Of a DNA stretch of 64,000 bases, positions 31,626-40,780 are shown in pieces. The notes beneath the pieces are model-generated. The model made no database searches. It was given only the letters and a program-made list of their open reading frames with translations, and was not told where the DNA came from. The DNA is taken from assembly GCA_036275915.1 (NCBI GenBank), contig DASUCV010000022.1:464304-528303 (forward strand). Direction: 5' to 3'. Both the position numbers and the translations under genes were made by a program. Each line of letters begins with the position of its first letter. Position 1 is the stretch's first letter. The stretch comes from Candidatus Polarisedimenticolaceae bacterium (lineage in GTDB: Bacteria > Acidobacteriota > Polarisedimenticolia > Polarisedimenticolales > DASRJG01).

Positions 31626-34319
31626 ATGAACATCGGATCGTCTTCTCAGCCGACGGCTTTCGCCATTGACATCATGGGCCGATACGTCTGCAACACGTTC
31701 GACGAAGCCATGGCCAACTCCGACCCGGCTTTTCGCGCGACCGCAACAGATGTAAACGGCAATTCTCTTCCACCGCGCGGCGACATGCGCCCGTTCGACT
31801 TCATAATCATCGGCGGCGGAACGTTCGGGGGCGCAGTCGCGGAGCACCTACTCTTCCGCAGCACGGGGCGCGCCGAGCGCATCCTCGTTCTGGAGGGAGG
31901 ACCGTTCGCCCTTCCAGAGCACATCCAGAACGTTCCTTCGATCGCGGGGGTCGGGGAGGTTTGGGGTTTCCCATGGAATGGCAACATCGGATTCAGCGGC
32001 CTCGCCTTTTGCGTCGGGGGGCGGTCGATCTTTTGGGGTGGTTGGTCGCCACGCTTGCTCGACTCCGAGACAGGTCCCTGGCCGAAGACGGTGCTCGACG
32101 ATCTGAACGCAAAGACGCTGACGAGGAACGGCGACGATGGCTACTTCCGCCAGTCGGGCCGGCAGATTGGCGTCACGGAAACAAACGATTTCATCTTCGG
32201 GGAGCTCCATTACGCGATGCGCGATGTGCTGTTCGGGGCCGTGGAGGCAGGAACAATCAGCGATGCCATGAGCCTCTCGTCGCTGCCGGAGTCGCCGATG
32301 GTGGAGATCCTCGACACGGTACCAACAGTGCAGGATCTCGCCGCGATGCTCGGCATTCCGGTTCCCAGCCCGCAGCCCCCGAATCTCAGGCAGCAACTTC
32401 TGAACAAACTGAAGCTCGAAGCGCCGCTCGCCGTGCAGGCACGGCCAGGACACGCGGGGTTCTTCCCACTGAACAAGTTCAGCTCGGTACCACTGCTCGT
32501 CAAAGCCGCACGTACCGCGTATAGCGAAGCGCCGGGGGACGATGTCCGGAAGCGGCTGATGATCGTGCCGCGCTGCCATGTCTCCCGTCTCAGCGTGGTC
32601 AGCGACGGCATCGGCGGCAACCGCGTCGACGCTGTCCTCACCGAGCGCGGCCCAATCCCGGTCTCTCCCGATTGCGACGTGATCATCGCCCTCGGCACGA
32701 TCGAAAGCACGCGCCTGGCGCTCCTCTCCTTCGGCGAGGACGGGCGGATCGGCACCAATCTCATTGCCCATCTTCGTTCCAACGTCACGTTCCGTGTCGC
32801 ACGCGAAGCGTTCGCGGCGCTCGATCCAAGGCTGCGGGGCCTCCAATCGTCCGCACTCTTCATGAAGGGGCAGCATCAGTTCACAAAGCTCGACGGCTCA
32901 CCGGACGGCGTTGGGCATTTTCACTTTCAGATCACCGCCACTGGTTTGGACGCCGTGAACACGAATGCCTAGGCTGAGCTCTTCCAGAAAATCCCAGACA
33001 TCGACACATTGGCGGGACACCTGACCGCGAGCGACACGCATGTCGTTATCACCATCCGGGCCATCGGAGAGATGCAGACGGACAATCCGGCAAGTAACAT
33101 CACGCGCGATCTCGATCCGCGTCAAGTCGACTACGGCGAGCGAAAAGTATTCGTCAACCTCAATGCCGGCGCCCGAGATTTCGAGTTGTGGGAAGCGATG
33201 GACACGGCCTCCGATCAATTGGCCGCCGTATTCGCCAATGGAAAGAGCATTGACATTCTGACTGGCGACGGCAAAAGGATGATCGCGCCAGGCGTCGACG
33301 CTTCGACGTACGCGACCCACGTTCCGCACCGGATCAAGGACGCGAGCGGGCAACTCGCCAACAATCCGGACCGTCGCGACGGACTTGGAACGACTCACCA
33401 CGAGGCCGGAACGCTTCGCATGGGCGATGATCCCGCGAAATCGGTTACGAACCCCGACTGCCGTTTTCACAACGTCAGAAACGCATATGTCGCCAGTCCG
33501 GCGCTCTTCCCGTCGACCGGCTCGCCCAACCCGATGCTCACCGGCATCGCCATGGCGCGGCGTCTTGGCGACTACCTGCTCCCGCCGCCGCCGGTTCCCT
33601 CTTCCCGCATCACCTACCTCTTTGACGGGAGCCAGAACGCGGCCGAGTTCTTTTCGAAGTGGCTCATGGCTGGAGGCGGTTGTTTTCGTATCGTCGGACG
33701 ATCGATCATCGCGCGGCCGGGTCCCGGGGGCATCGGACTTCTGTATTACGCCGCTCAGCAGTTCGATAACTTCACGCTCGATCTCGACTTCTGTCTCCCG
33801 CACCCGCGCGGCAATCAGAACGACAACAGTGGCGTCTTCGTTCGTTTCCGCGATCCGCGGAAGCCGGAGCTTCCGGGAACGCCGGGTCCCGATGTCCCAG
33901 GAAATGCGGCGACGGTGGGCGTCGACACTGGGTACGAGATTCAAATTGATGAGGAGGCGCGCGGCGATACACGCAGGTCCGATTCGGATGGCACCTTCCC
34001 CGAGAAGGATGGCCACTTCTTCAACCGCACCGGGGCGATTTACAAAGTGAAAGCCGCCGGAACCGCACCGGGGCAGCAGAACTACACCAATGCCCAGCGC
34101 CTGCGCCACGGCCTGTGGCACCATTTCACGATCAAGGTGACGGATCGTACTTACGAAGTGACGCTCAACGGACAGCTCGCGACCACTTTCACGGCCGACC
34201 CAACAGATCCGAACGAAAAGTTCCGCGGAAGGAAACGTAGCGAGGATCCCGACTCCGGTTTCCTCGGTCTTCAGGTCCATACTGGAAACATCGCGTTTGC
34301 AAATTTGCGCGTCACTTGA
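31626..34319 (+). pseudogene. GMC oxidoreductase-DUF1080 fusion interrupted by an amber codon
   Basis: A continuous frame of 897 codons broken once, by TAG at 32970-32972. Before it lie the FAD-binding loop FIIIGGGTFGGA (about 60-70) and the GMC core. After it come the GMC C-terminal motif TTHHEAGTLRMGDDP and GSPNPMLTGIAMARRLGDYL, then a DUF1080 (concanavalin-like, 3-keto-disaccharide hydrolase) domain from YLFDGSQNAAEFF to the end. Such proteins act on sugars or sugar-like alcohols. The reading frame is kept on both sides and protein-like throughout, so the interruption is recent, an error, or read through. The codon around it (GAG to TAG would restore Glu) suggests a single-base change. The 5' part alone (31626-32972) lacks the GMC C-terminal active-site His and should be inactive. 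Confidence 0.85.
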
Positions 34320-34372
34320 CGCGTAGCGATTTCAAAGGGAACAGCGACGGACTCGCCCTTGGCTAGCCGCCG

Positions 34373-34390
34373 TGTTGCACCACAGCAACA
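34373..34390. promoter_or_regulatory. TGTTGC-N6-GCAACA palindrome
   Basis: TGTTGC-ACCACA-GCAACA with perfect 6-bp arms, 54 bp after the interrupted oxidoreductase gene and upstream of the Cys-rich secreted protein genes. It is the same palindrome type as 22002-22019 and 30388-30405. Confidence 0.6.
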
Positions 34391-34471
34391 CACCCAAATG
34401 TTTCTCATTGCGTTTCGCTTCCACCGCCGTATCATCACAAACAGGGGGTGGCCATGTAATCGGAGGATTGC

Positions 34472-34657
34472 ATGGCCAACTGGAAGTCGGTCATTCCCGG
34501 CTTTGGGACGCCGGGGATTCACCGGAGCGCAAAGACACTTGCCTTGCCCACCCGGTGGGACTTCGGGGAGTCGTGTCTGCGCTGTTGGCCTCACGAGTCT
34601 GAACGGAAGTCCATCTGTCTTCGCCGATGTCGGTGGGCCAGGCGGGCTGCCAATTGA
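34472..34657 (+). CDS. Possible small protein upstream of Cys-rich cluster
   Basis: A 61-codon frame starting MANWKSVIPGFGTPGIHRS after a perfect GGAGG site at 5 nt. The first 30 residues look plausible; the tail is Arg- and Cys-rich and less convincing. It could be a small unannotated gene or leader peptide. Confidence 0.35.
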   Translation: MANWKSVIPGFGTPGIHRSAKTLALPTRWDFGESCLRCWPHESERKSICLRRCRWARRAAN

Positions 34658-34680
34658 GCCGAGGGCTCGGGAGGAGCGTC

Positions 34681-35160
34681 GTGAAACGATTCCTTTTGTT
34701 CGGTTCCGCGGTCTGTCTTGTGCTCGCGGGGGGGATCGCCCTCGCGGAAGAGAACACGTCGCCCGTTGATCCGAAGGCCAAGCCCGACCAGCCAGCGCCG
34801 ACGGCTCCCGCACCTCCGAAGGTCGACGGAGTTCTCCCGCAGCAGAATGCGCCGGCTCCAGGGGCTGGAGTGAACAAGCTCGGCGCGAACGTTCACAAGG
34901 ATGGCACGCCGGATTGCGGTACCACCGCTTGCCCGCCCACCTTCTGCTTTGACGAGAATGGCGGTCAGTCCACCTGTCACCACCAGGCGGGCGGCACGTG
35001 CAGCGGCAACACGGATACTGGGTACCAGAAGTGCATCGACGGGACAGTCACTCACGTGTGTCCGGTGGGCCAGACGGTGCACCTCCAAACGTGTCCGTGC
35101 TCCTGCCTCGGTAATTCCTGCGGCACGCACGTCGTGTTCCTGGACTGCGAAGGCGAGTAG
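34681..35160 (+). CDS. Secreted Cys-rich protein A
   Basis: Protein of 159 aa from a GTG preceded by GGGAGGAGCGTC. Signal peptide (FLLFGSAVCLVLAGGIALA), a Pro/Ala-rich linker (about 25-65), then a Cys-rich domain with 14 cysteines: TPDCGTTACPPTFCFDENGG, CSGNTDTGYQKCIDGTVTHV and CPCSCLGNSCGTH. The DTG-x-C and TVxxxC blocks recur in protein C of this cluster, so the two are paralogues. Probably a disulfide-rich exported protein. Function unknown. Confidence 0.7.
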   Translation: MKRFLLFGSAVCLVLAGGIALAEENTSPVDPKAKPDQPAPTAPAPPKVDGVLPQQNAPAPGAGVNKLGANVHKDGTPDCGTTACPPTFCFDENGGQSTCHHQAGGTCSGNTDTGYQKCIDGTVTHVCPVGQTVHLQTCPCSCLGNSCGTHVVFLDCEGE

Positions 35161-35271
35161 TTGAACTCTGCAGGGCCCCAAGCCCCGCCTCCTCAGCAAC
35201 ACCCCAGCTCCGGGACACCCCGGATTCAAGCGAGAGAGTAGATCCCGATCTAACCGAAAGGAGTACCTGGA

Positions 35272-35538
35272 ATGCCCAAGTCTCGCGCTGTCCGGATTGT
35301 GAAGTCCGTTTTCGTCGTCGCCATCACCGTGATCAGCTTCCTCTCTATCGGGCTACTGACATCGGGCATCACGCCGACTGCGAAAGCGACCTGCTTGGCC
35401 GGCACGTGCGGCCCGGAAGATCCCATTGTGACGTGCGCCAACTGCGTCACATACGCGAACATCTGCGCGGCGAATGAAGCCTGCCAGTACAACTGCCGCG
35501 TCGGTGAGGACGGCCCGCCGCCCTGTCCTCAGCACTGA
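35272..35538 (+). CDS. Secreted Cys-rich protein B
   Basis: Protein of 88 aa with an AAGGAG site. Signal segment SVFVVAITVISFLSIGLLTS, mature part with CLAGTCGPEDPIVTCANCV and ANICAANEACQYNCRVG, eight cysteines in about 50 residues. It lies between the two larger Cys-rich genes and shares their orientation; sequence similarity to them is not obvious. Likely an exported disulfide-rich peptide. Confidence 0.7.
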   Translation: MPKSRAVRIVKSVFVVAITVISFLSIGLLTSGITPTAKATCLAGTCGPEDPIVTCANCVTYANICAANEACQYNCRVGEDGPPPCPQH

Positions 35539-35671
35539 TCGTTGATCGGACGCTCCCTTCGAGCGTCTGCACCGCATTCGTACTGCGAATCGAATCACCC
35601 GTGCGATGAGTTCCGACTTGCTGTCTTAGTTGCCGATTGCGCCAAGCTAGGCCACTGAAAAGGAGATTGCC

Positions 35672-36154
35672 ATGAAGCGACTGCTGTTCTCGTTTGCGAT
35701 CATTCTAAGCGCTGTGCTGCCGCTGAACGCTGCCGATCGCGGGACCGTCCCGGATCCTTCAAAGGAATCGGAGCAACCTAAGGCCACGACGGCGACCCAA
35801 CCGGCGGGTCGGATCAGCTGCGCCGATGTGCCCATGAAGCCCAATGGCTCGGTTGATATGCTCGCCTACGGGGAGAAGGTGGGCTCCATGACTCCCGCCC
35901 CACACCCGACGGGAGACACACCGGATTGTCCGGCCGTGGTCCACTGCCCGGCGAGCGCCGGTTGCGATCGCTGCCACGGAATCAACTGCAGCGATGTCGA
36001 TACGGGGGAGGCGGATTGTCTGCTCACACCCACGGTCCTATTCCACTGTTCCAGCGGCACGATTCACATCCATCCTTGTAACGAGTGTGAGGGTCTCTGT
36101 ACTGTAGGCCACGCGTGCACCGACGCTTATTCGCAGACCTGGGACTGCGAGTAG
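35672..36154 (+). CDS. Secreted Cys-rich protein C
   Basis: Protein of 160 aa with AAAAGGAG upstream of the ATG. Signal peptide (RLLFSFAIILSAVLPLNA), a Thr/Pro/Gly-rich stretch, then a Cys-rich region: CDRCHGINCSDVDTGEADC, TVLFHCSSGTIHIHPCNEC and CTVGHACTDAYSQTWDCE. The order C-DTG-C-TV-C-G-H-C-C and the acidic WDCE end parallel protein A, so this is a tandem paralogue. A terminator follows directly. Confidence 0.7.
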   Translation: MKRLLFSFAIILSAVLPLNAADRGTVPDPSKESEQPKATTATQPAGRISCADVPMKPNGSVDMLAYGEKVGSMTPAPHPTGDTPDCPAVVHCPASAGCDRCHGINCSDVDTGEADCLLTPTVLFHCSSGTIHIHPCNECEGLCTVGHACTDAYSQTWDCE

Positions 36155-36166
36155 TAGCACCTCACC

Positions 36167-36200
36167 GCCCCCGGCCGACTTTCGTCGGTCGGGGGCTCTT
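36167..36200 (+). terminator. Terminator of the Cys-rich gene cluster
   Basis: Stem GCCCCCGGCCGAC (36167-36179) / GTCGGTCGGGGGC (36184-36196) with a 4-nt loop and one mismatch, followed by TCTT. It starts 13 bp after the stop of protein C. Confidence 0.7.
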
Positions 36201-36376
36201 GCCTAGATTCCGCCGCGTGGATCGCATCAACTCGACAAGGACAGCGCGCTGCGGCACGTGGAACTCTCACGGCCCAATGCCCTCCCCCGCCCGCTCCCCA
36301 CTGTTTCTCGGTCCGTGAGGGGCATGGCCGTGTCGGATTCAGACTGCTCTTCCTGAAAGAGCAAGCTCTCCAGACT

Positions 36377-36432
36377 TAGCAGCTGAAGATCGGAGGGCGG
36401 TGTAGCAGCGGCCCGACGATCTTCATCTGCTA
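36377..36432. terminator. Near-perfect 16-bp inverted repeat
   Basis: Arms TAGCAGCTGAAGATCG (36377-36392) and CGATCTTCATCTGCTA (36417-36432), one mismatch, 24-nt loop, just beyond the stop of the minus-strand gene at 36445. No clear T-run, so termination is plausible but not certain. Confidence 0.4.
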
Positions 36433-36444
36433 GCGCGCTCCGGG

Positions 36445-36993
36445 CTAAGGAGCCGGAATGCAGAGACCCGTAGTGTACTCACCACCGCACGAGAGGCACT
36501 TGCCGACGTCGTAGTCGCAGTTGCCCCAATCGCCCCCGCAACATTCAAGCAATTGCAAGACTTTGCTCTTTCGGCCCGAGAGATTGAAGCAGGCCGGAAA
36601 ATCAGAGTTAGCGTATGCCGTGAACGCTGTAACGTTCGATGCCGTTACCTCGATCACAATGGTTTTTGTGACACCGTCAGCTTCATTGATCGTCTGTACC
36701 GACGCCATTGTGAATCCGTTGTTTTGAATAATCGTCGAGGCGGACGAGATAACACTGTTCAAGGAAGTCCCGTCGCATGAATTGTGGCGCAGCAGGATCA
36801 TGAATCCCGACGCTGTTTCCCTCGAATCGTTGAACCGAGGCTCAACGTAAGCGTTCTGAAGCAGTGCAGTCAATGCAGAATCGATCGTCGTCGGCGCGGA
36901 CTGGTTGTTGTTGTAGGCGTACCCGCTCGGAAGAGCGAATGCGCTCGAGCACACCGCGAAGGTCAAGGTCGCGAGTATCGCAAACGACTTCAT
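36445..36993 (-). CDS. Secreted protein with C-terminal Cys cluster
   Basis: Protein of 182 aa from the ATG at 36993, which has AGGAGG 7 nt upstream; the longer upstream frame is not coding. Signal peptide SFAILATLTFAVCSSAFALP. Middle part resembles a small alpha/beta domain; the C-terminus has a compact Cys cluster LLECCGGDWGNCDYDVGKC then LSCGGEYTTGLC. It is not clearly related to the Cys-rich proteins at 34681-36154, though similar in style and next to them. Confidence 0.65.
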   Translation of the reverse strand: MKSFAILATLTFAVCSSAFALPSGYAYNNNQSAPTTIDSALTALLQNAYVEPRFNDSRETASGFMILLRHNSCDGTSLNSVISSASTIIQNNGFTMASVQTINEADGVTKTIVIEVTASNVTAFTAYANSDFPACFNLSGRKSKVLQLLECCGGDWGNCDYDVGKCLSCGGEYTTGLCIPAP

Positions 36994-37279
36994 TGCATCC
37001 TCCTTCTGGTCCAAACGGTTTCCGTCGCAACGCCATTGAGGAACACTACTACGGCAGCCCTGATCGGGTCGCCCCATATTGTGGACGTTCTTGGGACGGT
37101 TTCCGAGAGCGCCAAATGGCCCTAGGCATCGACAGCATCCGCAATCGCAGCGGAAGAACGATTGGTCTTGCCAAAGAGTGCGCTGCGAAACCTGCGCCAC
37201 GACCCCGAGGCACCGCACATGAGTTCCGGGGATTGCCGTGAAAGGCGCGAATGAAGGTGCCGCCTCCTCGGCGCCTACT
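36994..37279. other. Gene-free stretch upstream of secreted protein gene
   Basis: The remaining upstream region of the minus-strand gene at 36993. No supported gene; it presumably contains its promoter, but I cannot point to convincing boxes. Confidence 0.3.
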
Positions 37280-38077
37280 TCAAAGCGTCTTGGCGAGCTC
37301 TCTTGCGCGTAGAACTGCCGTCGCGATCCAAAGAAGGAGAGAATCGATCGAAACAGCGTATGCAACGACCCACGCTTGTCGAGTCCAAAGCAGAGACGCC
37401 ATGGTCCTCAGGCTGACGGTCAAATCGAATGCTTCGTATGACGGCGCGATCATCCGCACCATTGCTACGAGGCCCGCGGGCACGAACAGAACCGCGGCGG
37501 GGTACTGGGACGACGTCAGTGACGCGAACAATGCGTCCAGAAACTCATATCGCAAGAGAAGTGTGATCGCGACGGCCAGGATAGGATGAAAACGAAGGGT
37601 AAGGCACAAGCTAAGGGCGGCAGGAATTGAGAAACTGATAAGTTGAAGCGCGAGAGCAACATCGACGCGCGGAAAGTACGTGCGCAAGGTGATCGCCAGG
37701 AGCACGTGAAGAATGGCCCAGAGAACAAGAGTGAGAGTGCCCAGTACGCTCATGACACCGAGAAACTTTCCAACGACGATCTGCCATGGCATTACGGGCT
37801 TGCAGAGCATCACCTGCCACGTCTTGTCGCGACGTTCCGATTGGATGGTCCACGCGCCGAGAAGCGCGGCCAGAACGAATCCCACGATTGCATAGAATGA
37901 AATGACGTCCCAAGCGATTGCTGCAGAAACGGCCTGGCTGGTCCAAGTTCGTATTCCGATCACCGACTCGACGACGCCGGCCACGAGAACCAGAGCGACG
38001 AGAACACCGACGACGAACAAGCGGGACCGGCTTGTTCGTCTCAACTGGGTCCGTGCGAGTGCACCGATCGCGCTCAT
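37280..38077 (-). CDS. ABC-2-type transporter permease
   Basis: Protein of 265 aa with about six membrane helices (LFVVGVLVALVLVAGVVESV, VISFYAIVGFVLAALLGAW, MSVLGTLTLVLWAILHVLLA and more) and the cytoplasmic signature SERRDKTWQVMLCKPVMPWQ typical of ABC-2 permeases. The start overlaps the ATPase stop (ATGA), so the two form one exporter. With the TlpA-like gene upstream they make a three-gene operon. Substrate unknown. Confidence 0.85.
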   Translation of the reverse strand: MSAIGALARTQLRRTSRSRLFVVGVLVALVLVAGVVESVIGIRTWTSQAVSAAIAWDVISFYAIVGFVLAALLGAWTIQSERRDKTWQVMLCKPVMPWQIVVGKFLGVMSVLGTLTLVLWAILHVLLAITLRTYFPRVDVALALQLISFSIPAALSLCLTLRFHPILAVAITLLLRYEFLDALFASLTSSQYPAAVLFVPAGLVAMVRMIAPSYEAFDLTVSLRTMASLLWTRQAWVVAYAVSIDSLLLWIATAVLRARELAKTL

Positions 38078-38994
38078 GGCTTCGATAACACCTCAATGAA
38101 GTAGTCCTCTAGGCGGATGTTCTCGGATGCCACCGAAATGATATCCGCTCCGATGGTTCGGAGATATGCGAGTCGTGCGTGAGTCTCCGATGAAGACGCC
38201 GCTCGCCATTGCGCAACAGTGTCGCTCTCCTTCACTGCCCCCGTAGGGAGAGCGGCACCAGGGGGAACGGCGAAACGGATGATGCGGCAGTCGTGGGACG
38301 CTAGTATCGTGGCAAGTTCGCCTTCGGCCACGAGCGCACCGTGGTGCATAACACCGACCCTGTCACAGATGGACTCGATCTCACTGAGAAGGTGTGAGGA
38401 CATGAGAATTGCCGCGCCGCGTTGAGCAAAGTCTTCCAATAAGACTCTGACGTCTCTCCGTCCCAGGGGATCGAGTTCCTTTGTCGGTTCATCAAGAACA
38501 AGAAGAGCAGGCTCGGTGAGGATCGCCTGCGCGAGCGCGGCTCGCTGCCGCATACCTTTCGATAGTCGCGCCAAGCGACGGTCTGCTTGTGCCGACAGTC
38601 CAGTTCTTTCGAGCGCCCGGGAGATTATTTCCGCGCGTCCATCAGTAGCAAGGCCATAAAGTTCAGCAAAATACGAAAGCATCTCACTGACAGTGAGGAA
38701 GTCATAGGCTGTCCAGTCTTCCGGCATATAGCCGACGTAACGAAATCCCGGCGAGCCCGATTCGACCGCGCGACCGAACATAGCGATGCTTCCTCGCGTG
38801 GGTTTCAGGAGCCCGAGGAGACAGTGCAGTGCGGTCGACTTGCCGGCGCCGTTGGGACCGAGCAGGCCATAGATCTCGCCCCGCCGCAAGCGAAGCGTAA
38901 GGCCCGCGACTGCAGTCACCTCCCTGCGCCAGCCGTCGCGGAACACTCGACTAACGTCGCGCATTTCCACGACAAGATCCGTATCACCAGACAT
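38074..38994 (-). CDS. ABC transporter ATP-binding protein
   Basis: Protein of 306 aa from the ATG at 38994 (AAGGAC site), overlapping the stop of the TlpA-like gene. Walker A GLLGPNGAGKSTALHC, signature RLSKGMRQRAALAQAIL, Walker B ALLVLDEPTKELDPLGRRDV, and H-loop LMSSHLLSEIE. It is the usual partner of an ABC-2 permease, with a C-terminal extension of about 80 residues. Exports an unknown substrate, possibly related to the neighbouring secreted proteins. Confidence 0.9.
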   Translation of the reverse strand: MSGDTDLVVEMRDVSRVFRDGWRREVTAVAGLTLRLRRGEIYGLLGPNGAGKSTALHCLLGLLKPTRGSIAMFGRAVESGSPGFRYVGYMPEDWTAYDFLTVSEMLSYFAELYGLATDGRAEIISRALERTGLSAQADRRLARLSKGMRQRAALAQAILTEPALLVLDEPTKELDPLGRRDVRVLLEDFAQRGAAILMSSHLLSEIESICDRVGVMHHGALVAEGELATILASHDCRIIRFAVPPGAALPTGAVKESDTVAQWRAASSSETHARLAYLRTIGADIISVASENIRLEDYFIEVLSKP

Positions 38995-39808
38995 ACTTGT
39001 CCTTGTACTTCCACAAGACAATTTGCTTGGCATTGTCGATCGAGAGGTCTTTGTCCTCTCGAAGCCGGCCGTAATACTCCCTTATTTCTCGGCCGCCCCT
39101 TGGCTCGACGCAATCGCAGTCAAGCACTCGCGCACCGCAGCCACAGGCGCACGCAAGACGAGAGAGCGCCCATGACGCTTGCACTGAGAGTGGCGAAGTA
39201 TCGGGCGCAGGCTCGCAGAGGTGACGACTCATTCTGGACGCAGCCAGGATCTGCCCCAACTGAACATTCACTATTTGCCGAAACGACATGTCTCCGACTG
39301 GCCCCTCGAACGCTCCTACGTAGAAGCCTCTCACGTTCCCCTCTTCGTCAATGAAACACGTCGTCGGAAAAGCAACAACGCCGAAGGCTTTCGCGACCGA
39401 TCCTCCGTGATCGATGAGGATCGGATAGTTCACACCCTTTTCCCTAGCGTAGCGAGCGACAGTAGGCGCGGCCTCATCGAAATCGACGCCCACAAGGGCA
39501 ATCGGATCATCTGGATGCTCCTGAACGAACTTCCGAAAGATCGGTAGCTCTGAATCGCAAGGGCCACACCACGTCGCCGTGAAATTCAGGATTACGGCCT
39601 TGCCGCGAAACTCCTCGAGTGTGCGGGTGGCACCCTCCATGTCCTGGAGCGTGAAAGTAGGCGCTGGGCGATTCGTGCCAGTGAGATGCGCTCTGGTATC
39701 GTCCGGCAGATTCCGAATCCGATAGGTCGTACCAGTCGCGAGGAGCGTCAACAACCCGAGCATGAGCTTCCAGTTCCAGGAAGTGGAACCACCGGTGTGC
39801 GATGTCAT
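38984..39808 (-). CDS. TlpA-like thioredoxin fused to CcmH-like segment
   Basis: Protein of 274 aa. N-terminal membrane anchor (WKLMLGLLTLLATGTTY), a TlpA/ResA-like thioredoxin domain (FTLQDMEGATRTLEEFRGKA, active site TATWCGPCDSELP), and a C-terminal part CACGCGARVLDCDC followed by REIREYYGRLREDKD that resembles the Cys motif of CcmH, the haem-handling thiol protein of cytochrome c maturation. The fusion is unusual. The protein would sit on the outer face of the inner membrane and reduce or exchange thiols, suitable for folding the Cys-rich secreted proteins nearby, but that link is an inference. Confidence 0.75.
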   Translation of the reverse strand: MTSHTGGSTSWNWKLMLGLLTLLATGTTYRIRNLPDDTRAHLTGTNRPAPTFTLQDMEGATRTLEEFRGKAVILNFTATWCGPCDSELPIFRKFVQEHPDDPIALVGVDFDEAAPTVARYAREKGVNYPILIDHGGSVAKAFGVVAFPTTCFIDEEGNVRGFYVGAFEGPVGDMSFRQIVNVQLGQILAASRMSRHLCEPAPDTSPLSVQASWALSRLACACGCGARVLDCDCVEPRGGREIREYYGRLREDKDLSIDNAKQIVLWKYKDKYVW

Positions 39809-40062
39809 GGGTCCGTTCATCCTCCGGTAACAAGTGTGGTCCAAGATCGAGTCCGATGCCCTACCGCCGACGCCATCTGAAACTCTGATACGCCTGTAGA
39901 TCTCGCGCCTGCGCTCCTGCCAAATTCTACTCGCACCCGTCCCGCCGATCCGGTCGGTCGCGCAAAGGCCATGGCCTCAGAGTTCAATCCGCGATTGGAT
40001 CAACCGCTTCCACGGCGGTCTGCGGCGATTTTGAGCCCCAGAGCCGCGAATCAGCCTTCGCC

Positions 40063-40272
40063 ATGTCTACCGCAGCCGAGTGTGCTGCCATGGGCGCCGA
40101 TCCGAATACAACACGATCCAATGCGCCACCCCAAACTTCGGAGGTGAGGCCACCGAGGGTTTTCGGACGACGCGTGGAGCGGGTCTGCTTCGCCTGTGAG
40201 GGTTCAGGAGTGTGTCCGCTCTGCCACGGCTCGGGTCGGCAGCGCCGCCGATCGTCGGCGGACGCGAGTTAG
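40063..40272 (+). CDS. Possible small zinc-ribbon protein
   Basis: A 69-codon frame whose end reads VCFACEGSGVCPLCHGSGRQ, a CxxCxGxG pair like a DnaJ zinc finger. No clear ribosome site, and it overlaps the stop region of the integrase remnant on the other strand. Could be a small gene or chance. Confidence 0.35.
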   Translation: MSTAAECAAMGADPNTTRSNAPPQTSEVRPPRVFGRRVERVCFACEGSGVCPLCHGSGRQRRRSSADAS

Positions 40273-40780
40273 CACGTGAGGTGTCGCAGCTTCGCAGCCG
40301 TCTCCTGATCACTTGGATGCGTGTACACCGTCGTCGTGAGTGGTGAGGCATGGCGTGCGAATCGCTGCGCCAGGAACAGGTCTCGCGACGCCCGGTAGAC
40401 GTTCGTGACGGCGGTGTGCCGCAGGGCGTGGAACCCGTAGATGCCGTCAAACCCAGCTTGCCGCTGCCACGCCGCCCAAGCGAACTGGACCCGGCGCTTC
40501 GAGATCCGGCGGCCGGACTGGTTGGCGAACAACGGGGTGGTAGGGGGAGACTTCCTCGCCCTGCTGCCGCTTCCAGTTCCAGAACCGCCGCAGCTTGGCG
40601 ACGAGCCGATCCGGTAAGAACACGTCGGCAGCTCGACCGCCCTTGGCGATCGCCGACCAGATGCGCACCCGCACCCGCGGCGTGCCGTCTGTTGCGAACA
40701 CATCGCCGACGTCCCGGGGTGGGCGCGTTGTTAGAGCGCACGCTTCGCACCTTTGCGCTCGGTAATCTTAGAAGGCATGT
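40269..40780 (-). pseudogene. Frameshifted tyrosine recombinase remnant
   Basis: The C-terminal part of a phage-type integrase spread over two frames. Upstream frame: RPPRDVGDVFATDGTPRVRV then WSAIAKGGRAADVFLPDRLV. Downstream frame: LFANQSGRRISKRRVQFAW, then GFHALRHTAVTNVYRASRD with the HxxR box and TTTVYTHPSD with the active-site Tyr. The switch lies near 40533-40550, at a run of G residues. The N-terminal half is missing. It marks an old integration site, or a sequencing indel. Confidence 0.75.

Noticed and set aside
31848..32876. 342-codon minus-strand frame
   Set aside because: Also antisense to the oxidoreductase gene; no start signal and unnatural composition.
32898..34280. 460-codon minus-strand frame
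   Set aside because: Antisense to the GMC/DUF1080 gene, whose motifs are clear. Long shadow frames are expected in DNA with this third-position bias.
31626..34319. Pyrrolysine or other recoding at the amber codon
   Set aside because: No pylS, pylT or other recoding gene in the window, and the protein family does not use it; a mutation or error is simpler.
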